Shown: positions 1-12,753 of the stretch, piece by piece
Position numbering within the stretch: position 1 is the stretch's first letter
Layout: each line of letters opens with the position of its first letter
DNA from: Nannizziopsis barbatae
Lineage: Eukaryota > Ascomycota > Eurotiomycetes > Onygenales > Nannizziopsiaceae
Direction of reading: 5' to 3'
NCBI GenBank assembly: GCA_014964245.1
Contig: JACVYH010000002.1
Coordinates: 5,669,501 to 5,733,500 of the forward strand
Length of the DNA: 64,000 bases
Translations under genes and position numbers: made by a program
Notes under the pieces: generated by a model
The model's input: the letters and a program-made list of their open reading frames with translations, nothing else
Told to the model about the DNA's origin: nothing
Databases searched by the model: none

Positions 1-917
1 TGAGATGGTTGAAACACTCAGTGACTGGCAATTGGCGATGTGTTGCTGAAAGGGCATTTCTTGATATCAGGTTGTACATACCACAGCCCAGCTCTGGCCC
101 TATACGGAGTACATACATACAAGCATCGTCATTTACGAATATGTATCTCTCAGCCAGTATCTCTCTTGGTACAAACATGGAGTACAGTACATACTCCGTA
201 CGTTCAGCCTTATTTAACGACTAACAAAAGCCGTTGAGCTTCAGATTCTGTCCGGAGTACGGAGTACCTCCGTAGAGAGTGCTCCTTCGCCCTGAATTAA
301 TCAAACCGCGTTCCATAAATAGCTGGCGGCTATTTAAGAGTGTATCTGGTTTGGTGGAGTTATATTAACATTTTAATTTGCAAGACAGAAAAAAGAGTTG
401 TTGAAGTTTGACCCCTGGGACCTGACAAAGTGACAACCGCCGAGTCAGAGAAATTCCCCTGATTTTCCCCCTCCAAAACTCTCTTTTGTCGTGGTTGCTT
501 CCGTAACCACAAACCCTAATTTGGCATGTTGACTCCCGGCCAAATTCCCCATTCATCACATCATCACCACATTCCAAAAAGAAACCACATAGAATATGCA
601 CGGAAAACAATGAACATCCACGGAATATTCTTCGATGGATTCAATGCACCTTTGACTCCGTAACTACTCTTTCTCGCTTGTCCGACGTCATATTCGACTC
701 CTTTCTTCTGAATCCACATTCCACATTCCGCAATTCTTGCAGCAACCCACAGCTGTATCATATTGTACCACTGATCTACATTTCTCAAACACCTTTTTTT
801 TTACACTTGACTCTTGGGCAAATTTCCCTCCCCCGGCTCGCTTAATACAAGACATACGTGTTCCCGCCTTGGTAGACAAGACTTCGCTGCCAGTCGTGCG
901 CTGGCTTGGATGCCGCC
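1..917. other. Upstream spacer of alpha-actinin gene
   Basis: No open frame here looks coding. The stretch holds three copies of the nonamer TACGGAGTA or its complement (103-111, 192-200, 258-266) and pyrimidine-rich sequence from about 480 to 860, as expected of a fungal promoter and 5' leader. No TATA box could be assigned with confidence. Confidence 0.6.
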
Positions 918-3132
918 ATGTTGACCGTGGGGGAACAATGGATTAATGTTCAGCAAAAGACGTTTACGAAATGGTACCTACCTATTTACCCCTCCACGCT
1001 CTCGTCTGCGAATGCGCCATATGAGATGTAGCTACCTTCTTCTAACGCTGCCTATTTCCAGGCTAAACGATAAGCTGAAAGTCCGGGACCTCGCTATTGA
1101 GGACCTTGTCACAGATCTATCTGATGGGGTAAGTCCTCGTCCCTGCGACAAAATCTATAATTAGCGACCCCCATTCCCAAGTCCATTGTGCATCCGTGCT
1201 TTAGCTAATCCATACTCGTTTGCCCAGGTTATCCTAATACACCTCCTCGAGATTCTCGGCAATGAATCCCTGGGCCGTTATGCGTCGAAACCAAAGCTCC
1301 GAGTACAGAGATTTGAAAATGTTAACAAATCTCTGACGTATATCAAAGGGAGGGGGATACAGATGACCAACATCGGCGCAGAGGACATCGTTGATGGAAC
1401 CCAGAAGATAATACTGGGGCTGATATGGATTCTTATCCTACGGTTTACTATCAGCGACATCAACGAGGAGGGCATGACAGCTAAGGAAGGCTTGCTGTTA
1501 TGGTGTCAAAGAAAAACTGCCTGCTATCCCGGTGTAGAGGTGAAGGATTTCTCCACGAGCTGGAATGATGGCCTGGCATTCTGTGCTTTATTGGATATAC
1601 ACCGTCCCGACCTTATCGATTTTGACGCCCTGGACAAGAAAGATCATAAAGCCAATATGAAATTGGCTTTCGACATCGCAAAGAACGAGATTGGAATTCC
1701 TGCTTTGCTTGATGTGGAAGATGTCTGTGACGTACCGAAGCCCGAAGAGCTATCGCTGATGACTTACGTTGCGTATTGGTTCCATGCTTTCTCACAGCTG
1801 GAAAAGGTCGAAAATGCCGGTCGACGAGTAGAAAAGTTCATCGTCAATATGACAGGCGCTTGGGAAATGCAGAACTCTTTCGAACGACGCATGAGAGAGT
1901 TACTTCGCAGCATCGCTGACCAGCGGATGCAATGGCGGGAATCCTCTTTCGAAGGCACGTACGCTGATGCAAAAGAACAGGCAAACGAGTTCTCTGCCTA
2001 TAAAAAGAACCAGAAACGGAAATGGGTGGCGGAGAAGTCCGATCTAGCTGCTTTGCTTGGAAATATCAAAACCAAGCTCAGCACGTATCGGTTGAAGCCA
2101 TACGAGCCTCCTCCAGATTTAAGACTGGAAGTATTGGATAAGGCATGGGCTGATCTGACGCAGGACGAACGCGAAAGGAGTCAGCTTATTAATGAAACCA
2201 TTCGCGATATTAAGAATGCCCTTCGGAGGTCATTTGCTGATAGGGCTAATGATTTTGCTCTCACCCTTAATACGCTAGCGCTTGCTATCTCCGGTCTGGA
2301 GGGAGATGTTGAAGACCAGCTGACGCATGTACAGCGGCTCAATGATAATCTTCCGCCTCTAGATGCGTTTCTTGAGACTATTGCTGACCTTGACGCTCAG
2401 TGTACGGAAGCTAATATCGAGGAGAATGACTTCACGACATACTCCTTTGAAGAGCTCTCGTACGAACTGGGCTTGGTAAAGTCTAGCGTGGCTAAGAAGC
2501 TTGCATTCCTAGAGAATCAAATGGTAGCGCGGAATATGACGAATCTCACGCCGATACAATTGGAAGAGTTTGAATCTGTCTTTAGACATTTTGATCGAGA
2601 TTCGTCCAATACACTGCATGAGATTGAGTTCTCTGCGGCACTGGCCAGTTTAGGTCTGGTATACGACGAAGGTGAAATGCACGAGGTCTTCGTTGAAGTC
2701 TGTGGTCCTGGCCGAATGGAAAGGAACGCGGGGGTCAGCTTTGAGCAATTCATTCGGTTCATGGTGAGCGTGACGGAAGATCAAAACACTGCCGAGCAGG
2801 TTTTCCAGAGTTTCAAAGAAGTGGCGGATGGCAAGGTAGGTTCCAGTTTTCCTTTTGCTCTGTTGCATATTGCTCTTGATGATGGATGTCCCCTTGCTAA
2901 TATTATTATCTCAAAGCCGTATGTCACGGAACTCGATCTCAGACACTCACTCATTCCAGATGACCTTATTGAGAACTTGCTTGAAAGTATGCCTAAACAT
3001 GAAGGGCCTGATCTCCTTGAGGATAGGGATTTGCCCAAATATGATTATATCACGTTCATGGAACATATGATGAATAACAACGGCCAGGGCGACGATGAGA
3101 AGGGGAATGATAGTATGAATGGTGCGCACTGA
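918..3132 (+). CDS. ain1: Alpha-actinin, actin-crosslinking protein
   Basis: Four exons (918-973, 1062-1128, 1228-2835, 2917-3132) give 648 residues in unbroken phase. The start is the ATG at 918, which gives the typical short lead-in ending EQWINVQQKTFTKW at the first calponin-homology domain. Two CH domains occupy roughly residues 10-230; the second contains KEGLLLWCQRKT and SWNDGLAFCALLDIHRPDLID. Spectrin-like helical sequence follows (about 240-480). The C terminus has EF-hands, with a recognisable loop at FDRDSSNTLHEIEF. Alpha-actinin bundles actin filaments, and in fungi it acts in the cytokinetic ring and at septa. Only about two spectrin repeats are present, the usual fungal form. The last intron is 81 nt without a stop, so retention would insert 27 residues between EF-hands. 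Family assignment is secure; exact splice sites are inferred. Confidence 0.93.
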
Positions 3133-3554
3133 ATGATGTTTTATGGCCTTTTGATTTTTAGTGATATTTAATAAGACCAGTAGGTTGTTAATACCCCTTA
3201 GCACTTATAAGTTATGTAGCCAATTCGATGAACACTCCTGAATCTCAGTTTTGTTGTCAACAGACTTTTGAAGCTTGTCTTCTAAACATCTAGACTTTGG
3301 CTCTTATGAAGACATGGTCTTGGCAAAGTCACGGGATTTCAATCTAAACGTAATGTGTTTGCCGCCCGCCAGCTCCTCCAGGATGGGGTTGCTGGCAATT
3401 CATGTCAGTCTTCACCTCTCTCATGACAAGCTACATTATCATCATAAAAAGACACTTGTCTCCATAGTCTTTCGCGAAAAGTGGTACTCTTGGCCACTAT
3501 ACCTCTCCTCCTCAATACACGTCCTTCAGGTTCGGAATTCTCCTCCATCAGAAG
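3133..3554. other. Spacer between alpha-actinin and the mRNA-export adaptor
   Basis: This is the 3' trailer of the upstream gene and the promoter of the next one on the same strand. CT-rich sequence lies at about 3400-3545. No other feature was seen. Confidence 0.6.
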
Positions 3555-5163
3555 ATGGATCGAACTCTAGATGAGATCATCGGTGAAAGGCCGGTAAGTT
3601 TTTGTTTGAGCTATTGTTTGTCTTGAAATAACAGACAACAACACGCGATATGTGATCATGAGGAGGCTTAAATCTAACACTGGCTTAGAGATCTTCAAAT
3701 CACGGACGCAATAGACAGTCTGCGGGCCGTCGTCGGGGTCGCGACGAAGCTCGTGTTCATAAGGTCTGACACCTATCCAACAATTTCAAGTGGAAGAAAT
3801 CAAGTTCTGCGTGCGAGAGAATCCATTTGCTAATTGGAACCAATTGCTTTATCAGGTCTTCCTCCTCTTCCTCTCGCTTCCTCCAGCCGCATCGTGAATA
3901 AGAAAAAAAAAATAAAAGGCGACCGTTCGAGCTAGACGGCTTCCTCTCTTTTCCGAGGGGTGCTAATGGCGCGAGCTCGCCTTTTTTGATATTTCCTCGG
4001 CAATGCATGATAGCTGCTGGATGCTTACATCTCGTTATGACTGTCGGCTAACCTTGTCCTTCATTCTGATTGAGTAACAGTCTTTCAGAAATGATCGAGC
4101 AGATGTAGATCGGTGAGTGGAATATAACCAGCCGGTTCTTTATACTCTCGTGTCTATATACTGATAGGCCTCTTTTCTCTTAGTGATTGGGTTCATGATA
4201 AGTTTGAAGATGATAGAGATAGTGCGTTCTTGATCTTTTAGCATCAGTTGACCTCAAAAATTCCTTACGTTTTCAAATCCAGCACACCCTGCCTCCTTCC
4301 GAGACCATCGTTCCCGACGAGACGGCCGTCTCTCCCCGCCTACAGACTCGTAAGTCACTTGCTGACTTGTTGTAACGCATAAGCTAAAACCTCTCTAGGA
4401 CAGGATCAAAACTCCGTGTCAATAACTTACACTACGATATTACCGAGAGCGATTTACAGGTAAGCCTATTCTCCAGTCATGCGAATCCAGAGAGAATTAA
4501 AATCCTCATGTCTCTTTTCACCAGGAATTGTTCACCCGTATCGGACCGATAAACTCCCTATCCCTCATTTACGACCGCGCGGGTCGTTCCGAAGGCATCG
4601 CCTTCGTCGAGTACAAACGATATGCCGATGCGCAAAGAGCGGTGCGAGAATTCCACGGCGCTAACGCAAAAGGCCAACCGATCCGTGTAGCGGCCGTTCA
4701 GGATAACGACCGACCTGCAAGACGCAATCCATTCGACACCGCAGAGAAACCTAAAGGAAGTCTCTTTGAGCGAGCAGAAAGACCCAGAAGGGACTCTCGC
4801 AGCCTCAGTCCAATGGGCGATGATAACACCGGCCGCGGTTTTCATCGACGAAGTGACGTTTCTAAACCTCCTCCAGACGGTATCGACCGCTACATTCCCG
4901 GACAACGATCACCGAGACGCGGCGGGAGGAATCGCGGCCGGCGACCAGCGGATAATAGGAACAGAAACGATGGTCGCAGAAGTAGAAATAATTCTGGCAG
5001 ACCGAAGAAGACGCAGGAAGAACTTGATCAGGAGATGGAGGACTACTGGGGCAACACCGGTGCTGCTGCTCAAGGCAGCGCTACAAATGGCGACAATAAA
5101 GCCGCTGCTGAACCGGCCGCACCAAATGGTGGTGGTGATGACGATATAGATATGATTCAGTAA
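3555..5163 (+). CDS. yra1: Yra1/ALYREF-type mRNA export adaptor with one RRM
   Basis: Seven exons (3555-3593, 3689-3763, 4081-4112, 4184-4221, 4283-4349, 4399-4459, 4525-5163) give 316 residues, with every junction in phase. The N terminus is the conserved helix MDRTLDEIIGERP, which in Yra1/Aly proteins contacts the export helicase. An Arg-rich linker (RRRGRDEAR) leads to one RRM at about residues 90-165: RNP2 is LRVNNLHYDI and RNP1 is EGIAFVEYK. The tail is rich in RGG/RR and ends with KKTQEELDQEMEDYW, the C-terminal FoP/UBM-like motif that is hallmark of this family. These proteins join TREX and load Mex67 onto mRNA in the nucleus. Very small 5' exons split the N-terminal half. The paralogue class (Yra1 versus S. 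pombe Mlo3) cannot be settled here. Confidence 0.9.
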
Positions 5164-5821
5164 ACGGAGTGGAGATGTGGCGGTTGATCGATCAAATCAA
5201 CAACATCATCCCGTGCGGGCGCTATGTGATAGGTGCTATTGAGATTATTAGGTATCAAGTGACTTTGCTGGATGTTCATGTGCATTTTGTTTTGGGCTGC
5301 ATACTGTTACTTCTACTCTCTTCTCAAGAAATCATTTTAAAAATTTGTTGATTTAAAATATGGGTCTAGCAATGGATTGGGGAGTTTTCTGGGTTTTCTG
5401 AATGTTCATTATCAACACAGTATTTAACGGGTTTGACGGCATTTTTGACTGATCCACTACTGGCACGGAATATCTAGGACAAGATCTTCGTTTAGCACCG
5501 CATTTAATTCGGTTTACTTGTTTCCAATATCTACAAGGGACCCGTCATATTCCGACGTTTTTGGGATGGTAACAATGGAGCAGAGCGTTGGTCGTGAGCC
5601 TCTGATATCAACCAGAATCTAGGTTCGATGCAGGCATTCACCTCTTCAAGAGATTTGATGGTATTGATTCAGACACTGTAATTGAAAGTAATTGCTATCA
5701 AATGAAACCAACCCGCTCGCTCCCTGGCTCGAGAAACGTATCACTTTATCATCTGTGAAAGCGGAACCATTCCACACAATCTGCTTTCAAGGATCACATA
5801 ACTAACGCCGAAGCTCCTGGT
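5164..5821. other. Convergent 3' spacer
   Basis: This spacer lies between the 3' ends of the RRM gene (+) and the STRAP-like gene (-). It is AT-rich and has no credible coding frame. Both polyadenylation regions must lie here; no single signal stands out. Confidence 0.6.
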
Positions 5822-7202
5822 TTATCTCCAAAGACCATATCGTTCGCGACACGCTTTCCATAATTTTATCGTCCCGTCTTCGCTTCCAGTTCCGTAAAGT
5901 TTGCCGTCAGGCGAATAGCTGACTGACCAAATGGGACCGTGGTGGCCTTTTTGGACTTCTGGTCGGGGGTTAGCAGATTAGATCAATTAAATGGAATGAG
6001 ATGAGGGGCAGGGTATGCAGGTCAGGGGGGTAAATTACCAAGTTCCTCGTTAGTCTCCAAGTTATACACTCGCGCCCAGGTATCAACTGTAGCACCTGTG
6101 ACGAATCTCTTTGTCTGGCTGTTGATGGCAACACTGGCCAGTTCATAGCTGAATTCTACCTTCTTCAGCAATTTTCCAGGAACAGCGCCGTCAAAGAAGT
6201 AGGCTGATTTTCCAGCAGCAATGCTAAGAACTCCCGGGTCGCCTTTAATAGTTGACAGGGTATTTAATTCGCAACTGCCGATCGTTCCATCGACCGTAAA
6301 CTCCCTAAATGCATTCCGAGACCGAAGGTCCCACCATCTTATTTTTCGATCATCGCAAGCTGTTGTGATTATGTTGTGGTCTTTATTCCAGATGATCGAT
6401 TTGATTGTTCCTTGATGCACGCCTGCGCCGATTTCAAAACTTGCAGCTCCCGAAGAATCTCCGCTGGCATCGCCACCGTTGAGAGATGAAAATCCACCAC
6501 CGGCCAAGGGTGATGAGCTACTACCAGCAGATTCGCTTCGAGAAAGGTCGAAGATTCGTAGTTTTTTCTCCATGCCTCCGGTAGCAAGAATTTGGGGGTT
6601 ATCTTGAATTGGGAAGGCCACAGCGCGAACTATATGTGAATGTTGCAGGGTATATTTGCAGGTACCGGTGTGGGTATCCCATACTTTCCTGTAATGGATT
6701 GTAAGTTATTCAGGGCGCAACCAGCAAGTTCTCATCAAGAGCTTACGCAGAGAAGTCCGCAGCTGCAGTCGCAGCAATGTTAGCATCGGCAGATAGCCGA
6801 GCTTGCCAAACAGCACCCTTGTGACCCAAAAAGGTGCCAATCCTTTTGAAAATGGGGTTATTATACGGAAACTTTGCGGGAAGATGATATCATATACTAA
6901 CCAGTCACCTGTCATTCCATCACGAAGCATAGGGTTGTTATCTGGAAAGATCAGTAAAGGGTCTCATTAAAGTTATTCAGAGGCCGGAGCTTGATATACC
7001 TTTGCAAGCAGATATGAGATAGTATTGATCATCATCTACAACGGGAGAAAAACTGATATGTGGAACCGGCCTTGAATGTCCATGACAGGTCAGAGGGACG
7101 ACTTTTGAGGAATCTGGAGGCGGCACAACAATGTTAGAATCATAACCACGCGACAGATGGCAGGAATAATATTTTATTTGGAAAGTACTCACCAGATGCC
7201 AT
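5822..7202 (-). CDS. STRAP/UNRIP-like WD40-repeat protein
   Basis: Six exons on the minus strand (7193-7202, 7000-7113, 6902-6941, 6747-6842, 6039-6688, 5822-5958) give 348 residues with all phases agreeing. The protein is a seven-blade WD40 propeller: early blades contain GHSRPVPHISFS and LGHKGAVWQARLS, middle blades AAADFSAKVWDTHTG and KIRWWDLRS, and the last GHHGPIWSVSYSPDGKLYGTGSEDG followed by IKLW. This matches serine-threonine kinase receptor-associated protein, which in animals binds the SMN complex and TGF-beta receptors; in fungi its role is poorly defined and probably concerns RNP assembly or translation. The first coding exon is only 10 nt. It shares a 1.5-kb upstream region with the divergent Doa1 gene. 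Confidence 0.9.
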
Positions 7203-8708
7203 GATGTTCAGTTGGAAACAGGGTGGATAAGAAAGTAACGCGAAGCAGCGCCAGATATAAAAAAAGATCAGAACGCGACACACTGGGTAGTCCCCAGAGG
7301 CAAATATTTAAGAGAAACAAAAGAAAACTGAGGAACAAGACTTTTTCGTGTATTCAGTGCCCCAATAAAGGCATCTAGCTAGTAGCTAGTAAGAAGGAAA
7401 AAGCATCAAGTGTCGTTAAATCGTTTCCAGGTAGGCGTTGGTTGGACAGCAGCAGGGCTTCAGCACATGGCAATATGGTTGGAGTGAGAGAAGGAAACAA
7501 AGTAACTGGTTAGCCAAAGAAAGGATGATGATAAACAAGAAAAGGGAATGTAAGGAATAAATATATCTGCAAAAATAAAGTCAACAGCCGGCATCCATCT
7601 ATCATAATCATGAAAACCCATGGATCTGCTCCATGAAATGGGATAAATTGATGTTTTTTTTGACTTTCGTTCCAGCTGGAGATCTGTAGGAGAAGCCGCA
7701 CTAGGCGGAATCGAGCCAAGCGCGGAGTCCACCCACGCTGGAGTTCATTCTTGCCATCCTTGCAAGTTGCAACGTTTCGCCGTCTTCCACAATCCGCAAA
7801 CGTTCAACCCGTCATCGACACGCTGCGTTTCCAAGGTTCAAGTGTCGGTTTTCTCCGCCAGTACCGGAGCGGCGGTATACTTGGTAGACCTTCGGCTGAT
7901 CCCTCGGCTATTGCTCTGGATGGTTATTACTATTGCGACCTACTCTCGCTGGTTGGCTCCTTACTCAGGTGCATAGGCCCGATTGCGATCAACCGGTCGC
8001 AGACGGTCAAGCCACTAGGTATCCCCTGCTCCGCGTATGAACAACTGGTATGCTTACATGGCGGCTCGCAAGATACCGGGATCTCAGAATGGCCCAAATT
8101 TCCAGTCGAGCCAGACTTGAGACCATAGGATAACCTGCACATCTAATAGATTCAATCTTCCACGCCGTCGCGAACTCGACTATACTCATGAGGTTAGTTG
8201 GATCCCGGGAGCACCCAGGACCACTAACCTCTTGGATGGGATTACCTGGAAAAGTATGATCTTTCAAGCTAACATTAACTGAGAGTTTCCATGAGAGTTC
8301 CATGTTCTCTTGATGCCTAGCCAGTTCCAACCTTGTCGTGCTGTAGGTACCTAGGTCTATTTACGACTTCTGTAACCTAAGCACCGATAATCACCAGTGA
8401 ATCGATGCTGATGAGGGACACCTTCCTACTTAGCATTCAGTAATGAGAAATGAATTAATTTCCAGGCAAAACTTCCTGTTGATCATACTTCGATATCGAA
8501 GTGAAGTCCTTCCAAGGTCGCTTCCTTCGGGGTATCATTACATAGCTCCAAACCACGTGAGGGGCAGCTTGAGCTCACCCCGGCGTTCCTCACTATCAAA
8601 CAACCACGACTCTTAAGCTTCAATTCTTTGGCGCCCCCAACCAAATCATAATCATATACTCCTCCTGTAATTGATATCGGTCGTCAGACCGAAGGCACAT
8701 ATTGGCGT
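7203..8708. other. Divergent promoter region, STRAP-like and Doa1 genes
   Basis: About 1.5 kb separates two divergent starts. A 125-codon open frame (7751-8128) and a second frame through 7976 were examined; neither has convincing composition or a usable start, so both are left out. CT/AG-rich leader sequence precedes 8709. Nothing else was recognised. Confidence 0.5.
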
Positions 8709-11134
8709 ATGCCTGACTTCAAGATCTCCGCTGCACTGGAGGGTCACAGCGATGATGTAACAACAGTGACGAACCCCGCCTAACGAGAGTCTTTTGCTAA
8801 CTGTGCTATACCTCGTAGGTTCGTGCTGTGGCCTTCCCAGATGCAAAAACGATATTTACGGCCTCTAGAGATGCCACTGTTCGTGCATGGAACCTCGTTT
8901 CAACCTCACCGCCCACGTTCGATTACAAAATTGCTGTCCACGGATCCGCCTTCATCAATGCTTTAGCGTACTTTCCTCCTACCAAAGATTACCCCCACGG
9001 ACTTCTCTTTTCCGGCGGCCAGGATACAATAATTGAAGCTAGACGACCCGATCGACCGGCCGATGCCGATGCGGAGGCCCTTCTTCTTGGTCACAGTCAT
9101 AACGTTTGCTGCATCGATGTATGTCCCACGGCAGAATGGGTGGTTAGCGGTAGTTGGGATGGCACCGCACGGCTCTGGCAAATTGGAAAATGGGAATGCG
9201 ATACCGTTCTCCAGGGGCACGAAGGCAGTGTATTAGCGGTGTTGGCATATGACGAAAACATTGTTGCTACCGGTTGGTGAACCGATCTCACTTAAGATTC
9301 CATTGCTAAACCAGTTCTAGGCTGTGCCGATAAGATCATTCGTGTATTTACCAGGGCAGGAAAACTGCAGGTCAGTTTACAGGGCTCGGAGGGTGTTGTT
9401 CGGGCCCTATGCAAACTTCCCCAGGGTCACGTATCCGGTGGACAAATCGCTTCCGCAGGAAATGACGGCGTTATCCGTATGTGGACGTTCGACGGCCAGC
9501 AAGTTGGTCAGCTACACGGCCATGAGAGCTTCATCTATTCATTGGCGGTGCTTCCGTCTGGGGAGCTGGTAAGTTCAGGTGAAGATCGTACAGTGAGGAT
9601 CTGGCAAGGAATGCAGTGCATTCAAACGATCACACATCCGGCTATCTCTGTCTGGAGTGTTTCGGTCTGCGGGGAAACTGGTGATATTGTTACCGGTGCA
9701 AGTGATAGAATAGCACGAATGTTCAGCCGGGAGCCGGAGCGCCAAGGTGGTGATGCTCTTGTCCAACAATTCGAAAGTACTGTCAAGGAATCAACAATTC
9801 CCCAGGAACAGGTCGGAAAGATAAATAAGGAACAGCTTCCAGGGCCGGAATTCCTGAAGCAAAAGATGGGAACCAAAGAAGGACAAGTGCAAATGATTCG
9901 CGAAGAAAACGGAAACGTTACCGCCCACACTTGGTCATCCGCAGCCGGTGAGTGGGTGTCTGTTGGTACTGTAGTTGACTCCGTCGGCAGCAGTGGCCGT
10001 AAGGTCGAGTACAATGGTCAGGATTACGATTATGTTTTCGACGTCGATATTGAAGATGGAAAGCCGCCACTTAAACTTCCTTACAATTTAAACGAAAATC
10101 CATACGATGTCGCTACGAAATTTATACACGCCAATGAATTACCTGTGACATATCTAGATCAGGTTGCTAACTTCATTATCACGAATACTCGAGGTGCCAC
10201 GATCGGCTCGTCTGCTCAGCCCTCAGCCACTGCTGGCGAAAGTTCTCAACCCCCATCCTCGCTTCCCGCATCACGGCCAAAAGTTTTGCCACAAACTTCA
10301 TATCTTACCATTAGAACCACCAATACCAAAGCTCTTATGAAGAAACTCGGGGAGCTAAATACAGAGCTGATCAATTGCGGATCAAAGGATCTTGCACTCA
10401 ACCCTTCCGACCTCGATGCGATCACCGCATTATGCGCATCTTTGGATGATCCAAATGGTGTAAAGGACTCACTTTGTGAAAACGCGCTGCCGGCAGTCAT
10501 AAAATCTGCTACTATTTGGCCTGCTTCCAGTCGTCTACCGGGTCTCGATCTCCTACGCTTGCTGGCTGCGGCCTCTCCTGTTATAGCAAAGCAAAAGTAT
10601 AGCAATGGGAACCTAGTTGAGACTATCATTTGGAGCGACGCCTTCAGCTCTCCATTTCATCCAAACAATGCGATGCTCGCAATTCGCATGCTGGCCAATC
10701 TGTTCGAGACGGATGCTGGTCGAGAATTGGTAATGGCTACATTCGAGATTATACGGACACATGTCAATAATGCCCTTTCGGAACCAGGAGCCGCTGCAAA
10801 CCGCAACCTTACAATCGCAGCAACAACCTTGTATATAAACATGGCAGTTTTCCTCACCTCTGCGGAACATTCGGCGGATGCTGAATCCGCTGATCGTGGC
10901 CTGATACTTCTCGAGCCGTTGACTGAAATCGTTTCAAAAGAAAAGGACTCGGAGGCCATTTATCGTGGGCTCGTTGCGATTGGAACTCTTGTAGCTGTTT
11001 TGGGAGATGAGGTCAAGACAGCAGCCAAGGAGGTATACGATCTCGAAAAGATATTGACTCGAGTCCTCGACACAGCTGCTGGGCGAGAGCCTCGAATAAA
11101 GGGGGTAATCACCGAAATTAAAGACATTATTTGA
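8709..11134 (+). CDS. doa1: Doa1/Ufd3 ubiquitin-binding Cdc48 adaptor (PLAA family)
   Basis: Three exons (8709-8756, 8819-9272, 9321-11134) give 771 residues, the normal length. The start MPDFKISAALEGHSDDVRAV places the first WD blade at the N terminus. WD40 blades run to about residue 310, with motifs such as FTASRDATVRAWNL, VSGSWDGTARLW and ASAGNDGVIRMWTF. A PFU ubiquitin-binding domain follows (EYNGQDYDYVFDVDIEDG, then PYDVATKFIHANELP). A C-terminal PUL domain of armadillo-like helices extends to the end (about 490-771). The protein recruits Cdc48/p97 and ubiquitin and acts in ubiquitin recycling, ERAD, mitochondrial quality control and MVB sorting. Intron 2 has the weaker donor GTTGGT. 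Assignment is secure. Confidence 0.94.
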
Positions 11135-11264
11135 AGAGTGTCAATCATTAGACTTGATTTAGTTTAAACCGTAGGGTTTACTACGGGTTTTACTGCTAGC
11201 GACATCGCCCTATAATTCAATGAAAAGTGACAAACTCTTCCAGCTTTCAGTTTCATTAGTCCTC

Positions 11265-12217
11265 TCACAGCTTCTCGTTTCCTTCAACATCTACCTCCAT
11301 GACTTGGTCAATTCCTGGATACTTAGGCAAATCCAACTGATACTTTTCTGCAATCCCAGGCGTCAAAAATCGGCCCCCGATAAAATGTCTTCCCTTGAAA
11401 AACTTCACACATGGCTTCGGAGCTGTCAAGCTAACCAACACGTCAGGCATGAACTTAGCGCCTGGACCATCCTTCGGCGGACCAGACTCTATATCCCAGG
11501 AGCTGGGTGCGTCGACAGAGACGACAGGTAGCTTGGTGGTTTCTAGCTGAGAAATTATAGCAGGATATGGCTCACGTAACGGTCCACCGAAAGAGAAACC
11601 GAAAATTGCATCAACGACTAGAGACGTTGAAGATAGAGCAGTAGTAAAGTCTTCGGTAAATGGTACAGAGAGGTTTTGAAGTTGAGTTCTCAAACGCTAT
11701 ATGTATGCTGTTAGTTCAATATCCAGACTGTGAGAATGCGTTTGAGAATTGACCTCATAAATATCTTTTTTGCCGTATTTGGGATGATATACTGTTGGGT
11801 TGAATCCGTAATGGACGAGATGTCGAGCACAAACCAGACCATCGCCTCCTGTGTAGGTATAACGCGATTAGTAGGGGTCAATTTTTACGGGACAGAAGCA
11901 ATAATGCTAGCTCACCGTTGTTTCCCGGCCCACAGACGACAAGAATACCTTTGCCCTTGCTCGGTGGATGGACTTTATATACTATTCCAGTTCATGAGAC
12001 TCCAGTTCCAAGCCAGAACAAACTAGGCGGTAATTCACCAGCCTGGGATACGGATAAACCCGCTAACTCCATTAATTGATCAAGAGAAAAGGCTCCGGAT
12101 TCCATAAGGTCCTTATCCAATGCAGCAGCATTTTGAGCTGTAATTGTCTGGACAACCTGATTAGCACTAATGCTGGTATCCATATCATTTCGTGAACGTA
12201 TGCACCTTAAGAGCCAT
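11265..12217 (-). CDS. NNR1: NAD(P)H-hydrate (NADHX) epimerase
   Basis: Five exons (12206-12217, 12039-12147, 11916-11981, 11754-11848, 11265-11696) give 237 residues. The protein begins MALK then TITAQNAAALDKDLM, the usual family start. The YjeF-N signature ILVVCGPGNNGGDGLVCARH lies near residue 60, and later VVDAIFGFSFGGPLREPYPA and VVSVDAPSSWDIESGP match the substrate-binding Rossmann fold. The enzyme interconverts R- and S-NADHX/NADPHX so that the ATP- or ADP-dependent dehydratase can repair these damaged cofactors; it is cytosolic and/or mitochondrial. The first coding exon is 12 nt. The gene ends 130 bp from the end of the Doa1 gene in convergent orientation. Confidence 0.92.
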
Positions 12218-12753
12218 GGTAGACAAGTATTTATATCTCTGGACTGGAGATACTAGCAAATTGATAAACCGACTCGGTAGCCTCGCTATTACGCCTTTCC
12301 GCATTAGTAAACTACTCACTCTGTACAGAGCTGCGTTGTTAAGTCTATCAAATCCTTGAGAAGATGCAGACAGCTAACTACGTCATCAGGAACTGATGAA
12401 GATGCGGAAGCTCGGCATTGAGGTATATCTCTAGACTTAAGGATATAAAAGAGTAATATCTATCTTTGAGGCAGCTCAGATTGTCCGCTATGAGCCGAAA
12501 CCCATACCTGCGAGATTACTCCGTCAAGAGTGCAAAATGCAAGCAGTCCATGATATCGATAGCGTGTTTAAAAGTGTAGGGCGCGCACGTGATGTATGGC
12601 TGACATAATCACGGAATAAGTGTAAACTGTAATACGGATCATACATCTTCCGAATCCTCAAAAAGTTCCAGACATCATCAGCTCATCGGCGGAATTAAGA
12701 ACGAATTTACGGCCGCTTTTCGCGTTCATCTCCACTTATCGACTTCAGTCGCA
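12218..12753. other. Divergent promoter, NNR1 and mrps16
   Basis: A 536-bp bidirectional spacer with no coding signal. GCGCACGTGATG near 12580 contains a CACGTG E-box, but its function cannot be judged from sequence alone. Confidence 0.5.

Noticed and set aside
7751..8128. 125-codon plus frame upstream of Doa1, and an overlapping frame reading FAVFHNPQTFNPSSTRCVSK
   Set aside because: The two overlap in different frames. The second has a protein-like feel but no ATG before its hydrophobic end and no plausible splice partner; it lies in a divergent promoter.
9273..9320. Possible frameshift in Doa1 between VATG and CADKIIRVFT
   Set aside because: Explained by a 48-nt intron with donor GTTGGT and acceptor TTCTAG, which restores phase and the WD repeat.
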